Source of the DNA: Planctomycetota bacterium
Lineage (GTDB): Bacteria; Planctomycetota; UBA1135; GCA-002686595
NCBI GenBank assembly: GCA_002686265.1
Contig: NZBA01000048.1
Location: 1-57,140 of the forward strand
DNA: 57,140 bases
Direction of reading: 5' to 3'
The first letter of the stretch is position 1, and every line of letters starts with the position of its first letter. This document shows positions 1-7,869 of the stretch, piece after piece. The position numbers and the translations under genes are program-made. The notes below the pieces were generated by a model, which worked only from the letters and a program-made list of their open reading frames with translations, ran no database searches and was not told where the DNA came from.

Positions 1-238
1 CGAGATCCGCCATCAGGCTGTGGAAGACCTCCTGCACCATGTCGCCGGTGCTGAACAGGGAGGCCAGCCAGCGGCGGTCGCGGCCGAGCTCACGCACGAG
101 GTGGCGGTGGACGTGCGCCTGGACCTTCGGGTAGAGGTGGTCGAACAGGGCCTCGCGCGCGCCCTCGCCACCCTCGCGGGCGGCCCGCAGGGTCTGGTCG
201 AAGCAAGCGGGTGTTTCGGGCGTTTCCGGGAGATTCAT
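1..238 (-). CDS. ECF-type RNA polymerase sigma factor, N-terminal part (cut by window edge)
   Basis: Reading leftwards from the ATG at 238 gives an open frame that leaves the window after 79 codons. It begins MNLPETPETPACFDQTLRAA and continues with an acidic/arginine helix, then DMVQEVFHSLMADL, which matches the core-binding region 2 signature of ECF sigma factors (usually D-[LI]-V-Q-E-[VT]-F). Such proteins direct RNA polymerase to stress or surface-response promoters, and in planctomycetes they often precede a Ser/Thr kinase gene; that neighbour would lie outside the window. Region 4 (DNA binding) is not visible, so the subgroup cannot be named. It is divergent from the secreted protein starting at 558. 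Confidence 0.72.
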   Translation of the reverse strand, partial: MNLPETPETPACFDQTLRAAREGGEGAREALFDHLYPKVQAHVHRHLVRELGRDRRWLASLFSTGDMVQEVFHSLMADL

Positions 239-557
239 GGCGAGGTTCCCACCATCCCTGAGGCGCGAGGCACGGCGCACGGAGGAGGTGAAAACCCCCC
301 TATCGTAGAGGACGACCGGGAATCGGACCCGGTTCCGTGCCCTCTCTCTTCTACCCGCCCCACCGATCTGGTTTCCAAGGCCTCTCGAGGGCGCGCCGGG
401 CATCCCGACCGGCGGGGCGTTTCTCCTGGAAAAGCCCTCCTCCTCGGCCGCGAGCTCCCGCCTCGAGGATGGACCGGCGCGGCGTCGGCCCCTCTCCCTC
501 CGCCCGATTCACCCGGGGCAGGAGAGCTCCCGACGACCTTCTTCGAGGACCGAGACC
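239..557. other. Intergenic region between divergent sigma-factor and secreted-protein genes
   Basis: There is no convincing gene in these 319 bases. It must hold both 5' ends. The one structure seen is an inverted repeat at 315-333: accggg, a 7-nt spacer, then cccggt. It could be an operator or leader hairpin, but this is weak at this base composition. I could not identify a -35/-10 pair with confidence. Confidence 0.4.
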
Positions 558-2495
558 ATGAGAACCGACACCTTCCTGCTCGCATTCGTCCTGACCGCGG
601 CCGCTTCGGCGGGCGCCGCTCCTCTCTACCCCCAGGGGGGGACGGGGCCCACGCTCCCGCCCATCGTGGGCGGCGCGCCGTTCATCGAGGCCTGGGTAGA
701 TCCACTGAACGGCAACGACGCCCTGGCACAGATCGCCGCTCCCGACAGACCCTTCTCGACCCTGCGAGCCGCCATCATGGCGGTTTCAGCCGCCGGGCCT
801 TCGGTGGCGAATCCGGGGCTCGTGCACGCGAACCCCGGCGTTTACTCGGGCGCGACCAACGGGGAACCCCTGCCGCTGACCATGGAGGAGTTCGTGAACG
901 TCCAGGGCGCCGACGCGCGCTCCTGCATCCTGCGCGGCGATGGGGTCGCCGACGGGCTCGCACCGTTCTTGCCGTACGTGGCCGGCGGCGCGCGGGGGCC
1001 GGCCGAGATCCTGGCGGACTTCACGTTCCTGGTCGACGGTACCTACGTCGAGATGCTGGACGGTTTCACCTTCCAGGGCGGCGACATCCAGATCTACGCC
1101 GAGACGGAGCTCGGCACGGTCGAGGGCCGTGTTTCCAACTGTCTGTTCGACTTGCTCGACGGCGGCGAAACGGGCGTGGGCGGTCCGAGCTTCGGCGTCC
1201 TCATGGTGCACGTGTGGAACCTCACCGCCGGCGGCATCTACCTCGACATCAAGCTGCACTTGTTGAGCAACACCTTCGTGGATACCTGGGTGCCGACCGG
1301 CGATCCCGCGAGCGTTGTGCAGTCGCTCCCGTCCAGCGTCGGCATCTGTGACGTCAACGACCCCTTGGCCGGGACACCTTGGGGGGATCCGGACTCGAGC
1401 TTGCGCGGAGTCGGCAACCCCAATATCCAGAACAACCTGCTGCGCACCTCGACGACCAACGGTGCGGGGAACCGCACGGCGTTGCTGGGGATCGACGACG
1501 ACGACGTCTCTGCTCTCGTGTCTCCTCTCGCGGTGCCGACCAATGCCTTCGACCCCGCCGCCGCGCGGTCGAACGACTTCTCCATGACCTTCCGCTCGAC
1601 CATCCTCGGCGCCGTCCCGAGGGAGGTCATCAACCCCAACGCGGGCTCCGGTGGCGCGGACCCGGCTTTCGTGGGGGAGTTCCTGAGCGCGGTCCCCGAC
1701 GGTCTGGGTGCCGGCGGATTCGGAAACGACCTCTCCCACGCACGCGACTGGCGCTTGCTGCACGCTTCCCCGCTGGCGGGCCTGGGGACGCCGCCTGCCG
1801 GCGGGGTGTTGGCGGCCGCCAACGGGACGACGCATACGGTTCCGAGCCGCATTCCGGAGATGTCCTACGACTTCGACGGCGAGGGCTACGGCAATCTGCG
1901 CGTGCAGGGAGGTCTCGATGTGGGGTTCGACCAGACGGATGTTCTGATCGTCTGCGGTGGGTACGCGAACGACACGCGCGACTTGAACGGCTCACCCTTC
2001 GGGGGAGCTCCCACGGGGCCGGGGGCCGGCTACCGGCTGTACATCTTGCCCGGCGCGGGGACCCTGTGGTCGGTCGAGACGCGCACGCAGGCCAACCCGA
2101 TCACGGGCTACACCGGACCGTTCGTGAGCGGGCCGAGTGGTTTCTTCTGGGCCTATTCGACGCCCTTCGGGGTGGCGGTGCCGCCGAGGTTCATCCCCGG
2201 GTTGGTCGGCGGCGGCGGGCAACAGAGCCCGGCGATCCTGTGGTTGGACAGCGCCCCGGTCGGGCCGGTCGCCTTCTCGACACCGCTCATCAACTTCGCC
2301 GTGCCCGCACCCTACCCCTACTCTCCCCGCGCCGGAGCGGGCGCACCTCTTCCCGGCGGAGTGACCTGGACCGGAACTTCGCAAGGTCCCGGAGCGACCC
2401 AGAACAACGGCGAGTACCTGAACGAGCAGGTGGCCTTCAACCCCGACGGCACGGCGGATCTGTTGCTCAGCAACGTGCAGTGCTCGCGGGATTGA
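558..2495 (+). CDS. Secreted DUF1565/parallel beta-helix-like protein
   Basis: 645 aa. It has a Sec signal peptide (MRTDTFLLAFVLTAAASAGA, cleavage about residue 20). Mature residues 45-75 contain WVDPLNGNDALAQ followed by PDRPFSTLRAAIMA, the usual opening of DUF1565/right-handed beta-helix surface proteins (V-D-x-x-x-G-N-D ... P-F-x-T-I-x-x-A). The middle is rich in short Asn/Gly/Val strands with phrases such as VSNCLFDLL and LLSNTFVDTW, typical of beta-helix coils. The C-terminal 150 residues resemble a beta-sandwich. No catalytic motif is recognisable, so binding or a structural surface role is as likely as polysaccharide cleavage. It is monocistronic; the sequence downstream is gene debris. 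Confidence 0.72.
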   Translation: MRTDTFLLAFVLTAAASAGAAPLYPQGGTGPTLPPIVGGAPFIEAWVDPLNGNDALAQIAAPDRPFSTLRAAIMAVSAAGPSVANPGLVHANPGVYSGATNGEPLPLTMEEFVNVQGADARSCILRGDGVADGLAPFLPYVAGGARGPAEILADFTFLVDGTYVEMLDGFTFQGGDIQIYAETELGTVEGRVSNCLFDLLDGGETGVGGPSFGVLMVHVWNLTAGGIYLDIKLHLLSNTFVDTWVPTGDPASVVQSLPSSVGICDVNDPLAGTPWGDPDSSLRGVGNPNIQNNLLRTSTTNGAGNRTALLGIDDDDVSALVSPLAVPTNAFDPAAARSNDFSMTFRSTILGAVPREVINPNAGSGGADPAFVGEFLSAVPDGLGAGGFGNDLSHARDWRLLHASPLAGLGTPPAGGVLAAANGTTHTVPSRIPEMSYDFDGEGYGNLRVQGGLDVGFDQTDVLIVCGGYANDTRDLNGSPFGGAPTGPGAGYRLYILPGAGTLWSVETRTQANPITGYTGPFVSGPSGFFWAYSTPFGVAVPPRFIPGLVGGGGQQSPAILWLDSAPVGPVAFSTPLINFAVPAPYPYSPRAGAGAPLPGGVTWTGTSQGPGATQNNGEYLNEQVAFNPDGTADLLLSNVQCSRD

Positions 2496-2560
2496 TCCAG
2501 TTCCCCCCAGCGATCGACGCGTGCAGGGATCGCTTCTCTGGGAGGTTGCGCGACCACGGG

Positions 2561-2704
2561 GCGGCGGCGATCATCGTCGCGACCCGCACCAACCCGGGTT
2601 CGGCGGTGGGCGCCCTGGCGCCCATGTCTCACGCCGTGCGCCTGGCCGCCCCCCTGGAGTTGATCGCCCGAGGGACGCGGTGCCTGATCCCTGCGAGGCA
2701 GTGA
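2561..2704 (+). pseudogene. Fragment copied from a membrane-protein gene (paralogue of the 5183 gene)
   Basis: Frame-3 translation reads AAIIVATRTNPGSAVGALAP then MSHAVRLAAPLELIA before degenerating and ending at 2704. This closely matches residues about 93-125 of the membrane domain encoded at 5183-7756 (AAITVATCTNPGSAVDHLAP, then AAHAVRLAAPLGLIA). Only about 35 codons are shared and no start or membrane context remains, so this is a truncated relic of a duplicated gene, not a functional ORF. Confidence 0.6.
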
Positions 2705-2711
2705 GGGTCGT

Positions 2712-3079
2712 ACTAGGCTGATGTACCTGCGAAGCCCTCGGTCAGGAGGAGCCGATTGCGGCACTCACCGGCGAGGTCGCCGTCACGCAGGCAGAGGAAC
2801 CCGCCGATGTTGACCATGCCGTCCTTCTCGGCGCTCATGGTGTAGCCGTCGTCGTGGGAGAGCATCTCCTGGGCGATCTCCATGGGGGTCATGTCGGCGT
2901 AGCCCTCCTCGCGCTGCTTGGTGAACCAAGCAACCTCGGCGATCGGAGTTCAGGAGGAAGACGTTGTTGTGCGCCGACACCAGGGCTCCGGCGCGCTCCT
3001 CGGGCGTGGTCTTGCGGATCGCCTGGACGGTCTCAACCCTCCTCCTCACTGGACTCTCATTCGGACTGGACCACTTCTT
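2712..3079 (-). pseudogene. Tryptophanase / beta-eliminating lyase remnant with internal deletion and frameshift
   Basis: Two pieces of a PLP-dependent tryptophanase-family enzyme are adjacent in different frames. Upstream piece (about 3079-2945): VRRRVETVQAIRKTTPEERA then GALVSAHNNVFLLNS, matching the family N-terminus (E. coli TnaA FRIRVIEPVKRTT ... PFLLDS). Downstream piece (about 2943-2712): IAEVAWFTKQREEGYADMT, then YTMSAEKDGMVNIGGFLC and LTEGFAG, matching TnaA FAENAYFIKQRE ... LAMSAKKDAMVPMGGLLC ... VQEGF. The pieces are shifted by one frame at about 2945. Roughly 170-180 central codons and the whole C-terminal third are missing. The lysine of the SAKKDAMV block is retained as AEKDGMV, but the protein cannot be made. 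The exact original start is unknown. Confidence 0.75.
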
Positions 3080-3173
3080 GGGGTCATGCCAGGCGGTCAG
3101 CCGAGAAACACCCTGGTGAGACTCAACCCTTCGCGATTGGCAGGGGATGGGTTTGGCTCGCGGCGGAGCTTCG

Positions 3174-4943
3174 TTAGGGGCACACCTCATACGCTCCGAT
3201 GTCCACCTCTGCTCCACAGGGACGATCAAAGCCATCGAAGTCCGTGGCCGGAGCATCAACGGAGCTCCCCTGGTCGACGGCTGGAGAGCCGGGCTCGATG
3301 TGGAAGTCGGCTCCTGCCGCATCGACGAAGAGGGGGTCGGCCCATAGGTGATCGGTGCCGCTGATCTCATCGCTGCCTGCGTCCCCAAACGACAGATTGT
3401 GGTCCACGGTGAGGTCGTGTGGCACGGTGTCTCCGCACCCGATCTGGGCTTCTACGTTCTCTGCGAGGATGTTGTTGCGGAGAACGGTCGCACCACGGTG
3501 GTCGTTCTCCGCGATGTAGATGCCGGCAAGCTCATTCCCATAACAGGTGTTGTTGATGATCGCGAGGTTGTACATCTGGTGCTGGGAGCCACCGCCGAGG
3601 CTGGAGAGCAGGATGCCGGCCCCGACGTTCTGGCAGCACCAGACCTTGTAGTTGTCCCAGCAGAGGTTGTTCATCACGCGAATGTCGTGCAGCACTCCCT
3701 CGTCCTGCTCCGCCGAGAGCGTGATGCCGTTGGCGCAGAGTCTAGATCGGTTTGCAATGACGTCTACGTGGTGCAGTTCTTGATTGTAGGCGTCGAGGTA
3801 GATCCCGTTCCTGGGGATGCCGTCGACGAAGTTGTCGGTGACCAGTCCGTAGCTCGAGGAACCCTTGATATCGATCCCTGCGTGGGTCAATGCCGTCGGC
3901 TCGGTGATGTAGTTCCCAGCTACGAGGAAGTTCTCGACTCCAGCGATCGTCAGGCACTCCTGGCCGCCGCCGTCCACCGCCAGGCGTATCTCATTGTCTA
4001 GCACCCAGACATTCGTGCTGTGCCAGATGCCGACTCCGGACTCGACGGTGTTCCTGGTCTTGCAGGCGCGCACAGTGAGGTGGTCGCCCTCGGCCAGGCG
4101 GATGCCGGCCAACGGGGAGTTGTGGACTTCCAGTCCTTCGATGATGATGTGGTCGTAGAACTGCGACTGGATGAGCCCGCCCCAGGTGTAATCGTCGTTG
4201 TCGAGGCCCTCGCCATCGATCCGGGGCGACTCCCCGGGGTAATTCCTCAGGATCACCTCGCTACCCGGCGAGCCGGATGTACTGATGACGACCTGCTCCC
4301 TGTAGGTGCCCTCTCGAACGAAGACGGTGCCGCCCTGTCCGAGGCTTCCTATCTCATTCATGCCACGCTGGATCGTGAGGAACGGTTCGTCCAGCGTTCC
4401 CGGACCCAGATCATCGCCCGCGGGAGAGACAAACCACATCAAAGTGGAGGGCAGGAACGAAATCTCGTATCCGTCCGAGAGGTTGAACCCAGAGAGGCCC
4501 GCCACCGGATCCCGGAACCAGGCTTGGAACCTCCAGGTCGAGCCGGCGGTGATCTGCCCGGCTGTCTGTGGCGGCTGGTTGTAGTCAACTGCCTGGGTCA
4601 AGGTGCCTGCCTGTCCCGTGGGGAGCGGCGGCATGAGACGGAACAGGCCCTGGCTGCCCGGGCCCACGCAACGATACCCGTCACCGAATGGGACCGAGGC
4701 TTGGTCGGGTCCGTAGAAGAAGATGCCCATCTGGTTGGGCGGGACCGGTTCGGCATGCAGGATCAGGTCGTTCAGGTCCAGGTAGGCGGAGCCCTGTGCC
4801 GACATCACCGCGGGTTGCCCCGTGGAGTTGGTCGTTGACGAGCAGTAGTTGGTTCCCGGCGCCTGGCCCCTGGCGTTAGGGGTGCCCAGGGCGAGGAGAC
4901 CTGTGATCACGGCGATCGTTGCCTTGGGAGCATCAGCTCGCAT
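3174..4943 (-). CDS. Secreted right-handed beta-helix protein with planctomycete-type N-terminal module
   Basis: 589 aa with signal peptide (IAVITGLLALGTPNARGQA, cleavage about residue 27). Residues 30-165 form a module beginning GTNYCSSTTNSTGQPAVMSA and ending FRDPVAGLSGFNLSDG; I associate this module with secreted proteins of marine planctomycetes (inference). Residues about 170-205 repeat the DUF1565 opening (MWFVSPAGDDLGPGTLDEPF). Residues 225-570 are a PbH1-type beta-helix with many GIxL/NN coils (AGIRLAEGD, VRNN-like turns, INNTCYGNELAGIYI). The C-terminus (SPAVDQGS ... VDIGAYE) is a frequent end of such helices. Likely a surface carbohydrate-binding or lyase-like protein; no catalytic residues are assigned. 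It is divergent from the 5183 gene. Confidence 0.8.
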   Translation of the reverse strand: MRADAPKATIAVITGLLALGTPNARGQAPGTNYCSSTTNSTGQPAVMSAQGSAYLDLNDLILHAEPVPPNQMGIFFYGPDQASVPFGDGYRCVGPGSQGLFRLMPPLPTGQAGTLTQAVDYNQPPQTAGQITAGSTWRFQAWFRDPVAGLSGFNLSDGYEISFLPSTLMWFVSPAGDDLGPGTLDEPFLTIQRGMNEIGSLGQGGTVFVREGTYREQVVISTSGSPGSEVILRNYPGESPRIDGEGLDNDDYTWGGLIQSQFYDHIIIEGLEVHNSPLAGIRLAEGDHLTVRACKTRNTVESGVGIWHSTNVWVLDNEIRLAVDGGGQECLTIAGVENFLVAGNYITEPTALTHAGIDIKGSSSYGLVTDNFVDGIPRNGIYLDAYNQELHHVDVIANRSRLCANGITLSAEQDEGVLHDIRVMNNLCWDNYKVWCCQNVGAGILLSSLGGGSQHQMYNLAIINNTCYGNELAGIYIAENDHRGATVLRNNILAENVEAQIGCGDTVPHDLTVDHNLSFGDAGSDEISGTDHLWADPLFVDAAGADFHIEPGSPAVDQGSSVDAPATDFDGFDRPCGAEVDIGAYEVCP

Positions 4944-5182
4944 GGGCGGTCTGCTTTCCAGTAGTTAGGATCCTTCGCGGAGTGCCGGGGCGCGGCCCAG
5001 CCAGGCTCCCCGCAGTCTAGGGGTCTTTGGCGGATCGTGCGCTGGATTGCCCCCCAGGGCGTCCCACCGGGCGTACGCCTCAACGGCCCGTGGAGCGCGG
5101 CGGTCGCGGCGTGCCAGCCGACTCGAACCCCTGCGCCCGGCTCCTCTGCGCGAGAGGATCCTCAAGGGTAGGATATCGCCCG

Positions 5183-7756
5183 ATGGCAGGGATCTCAGTG
5201 GCCTTGGCTCGTGCGCTGGTTTGCCTGCGGGTCACCGTCGCCGTGCAGTGCGTCGCGGCGGCGCGGACGGCGTGGGTGACCGGGAGCGCGGTGAACGGCT
5301 GGCTGTTCATCAAGGCTGGCGTTGCGCCGGAGACCGCGAACCTCGTCGATCGGATCGCGGCGGTCGCGCTGGCGGCTGCGGCCGTCTCGGCGCTCCTACG
5401 GCCCTCGCGTTGTCTTCTGCTCGTCCCCGCCGCCTGGATCGCCGCGATCACGGTGGCGACGTGCACGAACCCCGGCTCAGCCGTGGACCACCTCGCTCCC
5501 GCGGCCCACGCGGTGAGGCTGGCGGCGCCCTTGGGGCTGATCGCGTGGCTCTCGCACCGAGAGCGCAGCCCAGCGTTGCACACCGTGGGCGTGTGGGTTC
5601 TCCTGATCGGCAGCTCCGCCACTTTCGTGGCCCACGGCGTGGAAGCCCTCGGCCACCACCCGCGCTTCGTCGATCTCTTGATCGGGACCGCCCGGCGCTG
5701 GACTCCTTGGCGGCTCTCCCAGTCCTCGGCCGAGACGGCCCTCACCTGCATCGGTACGGCCGATCTGTTGCTCGCGGCGCTTCTGCTCCTGCGGCGCTGG
5801 CGCTGGGTCGCCGGTTGGATGGCGGCGTGGGGGCTCGTCACTGCGCTGGCGCGCATGACGACGATGGGGGGCGCTGTGTGGTACGACTCCGCCGAGCGCG
5901 TCGCCAATGCAGGCGTGCCCCTGGCGCTCTTTCTCGCTTGGTGGCAAGTTGTCCGCTTCCGTGCACCCACACCGATGACGATGATCACCACCGCCCTGCT
6001 CGTCCTGTTCACCGCCGCGCCGCAAGACGATCCCTGGACCGCCCTGGAGGGCACGAGCCCCGCCCAGTGGCGCGTGATCTGGACGGAGGATCCCGCCCAC
6101 CGCGCAACCGTTTCCTGGAGCACGCTGGAGCCGGGTTCGCGCCACGTCGTTCACTACGACGTGATCTCGCGGGCGGGCACGGGAGAGGCTTACGCCCAGA
6201 GCCAACAATCCCAGCGCAACGGCGCCTACACCCTGCACGAGAACGAGCAGGGGAAGATCGACGGCGCCTCGTACCACCACGCCCGCCTCGCGGGGCTCGA
6301 GCCGTCGACGACCTACTGGTTCCAGCTCGAGAGCGATGGCGCACGCTCGCGGGAGTTGCACTTCGAGACCGCTCCGGCGGACGATCGTCCCCTCCGCTTG
6401 CTCCATGGGGGCGATTCGCGCTCGGGTCACGAGGCGCGGCTGAAGATCAACACCTACATCGGGCTGCTCGCCGACGAGCACCCCGACCTTATCGCCTTCG
6501 CCCACGGCGGGGACTACATCCTGTGGGGAGAGCTGTGGACGCACTGGAGGCCGTGGCTGAGCCACCATGAGGTTGCGACCTCGCCGTCGGGGCGCGTCCT
6601 GCCTCTGATTCCGGCGCGCGGCAACCACGACGTCGGCCCCCTGTTCGACGAGATCTTCGACGATCCGGGGGGCGCGAAGCTGAACTACTACGCGACCGAC
6701 ATCACCCCGAGGGTCTCCCTGCTCACGATCAACACCGAGATCAGCGCGGCGGGCGATCAGGCCGTGTGGCTGGAGGCCGAGCTCGCGCGCCTGCGGCCAC
6801 AGCGCCGCTGGCTCCTCGCGCAGTACCACCGGGCGATCTACCCGGCGGTGAAGGGGCCCGCGGACGCGAAGCCGCACTGGGTGCCGCTGTTCGAGGAGCA
6901 CGACCTCGACATTGCCCTCGAGTCCGACGGCCACGTCGCCAAGCGCACCGTGCCCATTCGCGCCGAGGCGCAGGACGATACCGGCGTCATCTACATCGGC
7001 GAGGGCGGCCTCGGCGTCCCTCAGCGGGTGCCGCGCTTCGATCAGTGGTTCTTGCAGGACCCCGGCATGTGCGCGTCCGCGCACCACGTCGTGATGCTCG
7101 AGTTCGCCGACGGCGAGCTGACTTCACGCATCCTGGGCCTCCCAGAATCCTATGCGCGCTCCTTCACCCCGCGTGACTTCGTCCCCCTCGTCGGGCCGGA
7201 TGCGACCTGGCGCTATCTCGCGGGCAGCGACCCCGTCGATGGTGCGTGGCGTTCGGTCGGCTTCGATGACTCGGTCTGGCGGCAAGGTGCTGCGAGCTTC
7301 GGCTTCGGGGGCGACGACGAGATGACGCCGCTCGTGGACATGCGCGGCGAGTACAGCCGCGTCTACCTGCGCGCGAGCTTCGATCCCTCGCGCCTGGAGG
7401 GTCTCGAGGACGTGCGCTTGGCCGTGCGCTTCGACGATGGCTTCATCGCCTACCTGAATGGCGTCGAGGTGGCGCGCGGATCGGTGGCGGCGGGCAGCGG
7501 AGCGGAAGCCACCGACGTCGACACGCACTCGGCGCGAGCGTGGGAGCTCTACTCTCTGGGGTCGGGAGCCGAGCTCGCCGCGCGCCTGGAAGGCGGCGAA
7601 GCGGTGCTCGCGATCGAGGGTCACAACAAGCGCAAGACCAGCAACGACTTCCATCTCGAACCGTGCCTGATCGGTCCGCACCTCGAGCGGCCGCCGCTCG
7701 CCGAGGAGACGGTCGTGCTCGACGTGCTGCGGCTCGTGCCGCGGGAGAGCCGCTGA
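5183..7756 (+). CDS. Membrane-anchored purple-acid-phosphatase-like metallophosphoesterase
   Basis: 857 aa from the ATG at 5183, preceded by an AGGGTAGGA Shine-Dalgarno-like stretch; the frame is open upstream to 5027 but that part is not protein-like. Residues 1-280 hold about seven hydrophobic helices. Residues 290-400 are a fibronectin-III-like domain of purple acid phosphatases (ATVSWSTLEPG ... ARLAGLEPSTTYWFQLE). Residues 400-650 are a calcineurin-type metallophosphoesterase with metal-site motifs GGDSR (about 409), GGDY (442), RGNHD (479), QYHR and ESDGHVAK. Residues 670-850 form a jelly-roll (RFDDGFIAYLNGVEVARG) seen in many secreted planctomycete proteins. A phosphatase acting on the extracytoplasmic side is likely; the substrate is unknown. 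A fragment of its membrane domain is duplicated at 2561. Confidence 0.8.
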   Translation: MAGISVALARALVCLRVTVAVQCVAAARTAWVTGSAVNGWLFIKAGVAPETANLVDRIAAVALAAAAVSALLRPSRCLLLVPAAWIAAITVATCTNPGSAVDHLAPAAHAVRLAAPLGLIAWLSHRERSPALHTVGVWVLLIGSSATFVAHGVEALGHHPRFVDLLIGTARRWTPWRLSQSSAETALTCIGTADLLLAALLLLRRWRWVAGWMAAWGLVTALARMTTMGGAVWYDSAERVANAGVPLALFLAWWQVVRFRAPTPMTMITTALLVLFTAAPQDDPWTALEGTSPAQWRVIWTEDPAHRATVSWSTLEPGSRHVVHYDVISRAGTGEAYAQSQQSQRNGAYTLHENEQGKIDGASYHHARLAGLEPSTTYWFQLESDGARSRELHFETAPADDRPLRLLHGGDSRSGHEARLKINTYIGLLADEHPDLIAFAHGGDYILWGELWTHWRPWLSHHEVATSPSGRVLPLIPARGNHDVGPLFDEIFDDPGGAKLNYYATDITPRVSLLTINTEISAAGDQAVWLEAELARLRPQRRWLLAQYHRAIYPAVKGPADAKPHWVPLFEEHDLDIALESDGHVAKRTVPIRAEAQDDTGVIYIGEGGLGVPQRVPRFDQWFLQDPGMCASAHHVVMLEFADGELTSRILGLPESYARSFTPRDFVPLVGPDATWRYLAGSDPVDGAWRSVGFDDSVWRQGAASFGFGGDDEMTPLVDMRGEYSRVYLRASFDPSRLEGLEDVRLAVRFDDGFIAYLNGVEVARGSVAAGSGAEATDVDTHSARAWELYSLGSGAELAARLEGGEAVLAIEGHNKRKTSNDFHLEPCLIGPHLERPPLAEETVVLDVLRLVPRESR

Positions 7757-7869
7757 GCCGAAGCGGCGCGCGGGTGTCCGGGAGCCGGGGCCGCGGCGGT
7801 GTGATATACGGACCTCTGCCCGGGCGGATCGGGTGGACCGTACGGTACGCTGCTCCCGGAGAAGCGACC

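Noticed and set aside
786..1835. 349-codon minus-strand frame opposite the first secreted protein
   Set aside because: Arg/Val/Gly-rich with no domain features; explained by codon bias of the plus-strand gene.
5108..5140. tRNA T-arm-like string (ggttcgagtc on the minus strand)
   Set aside because: Flanking bases do not form the T-stem and no acceptor, anticodon or D-arm was found.
5477..7087. 536-codon minus-strand frame opposite the metallophosphoesterase
   Set aside because: The plus strand encodes recognisable metal-site motifs; the antisense frame has none and no ribosome-binding site.
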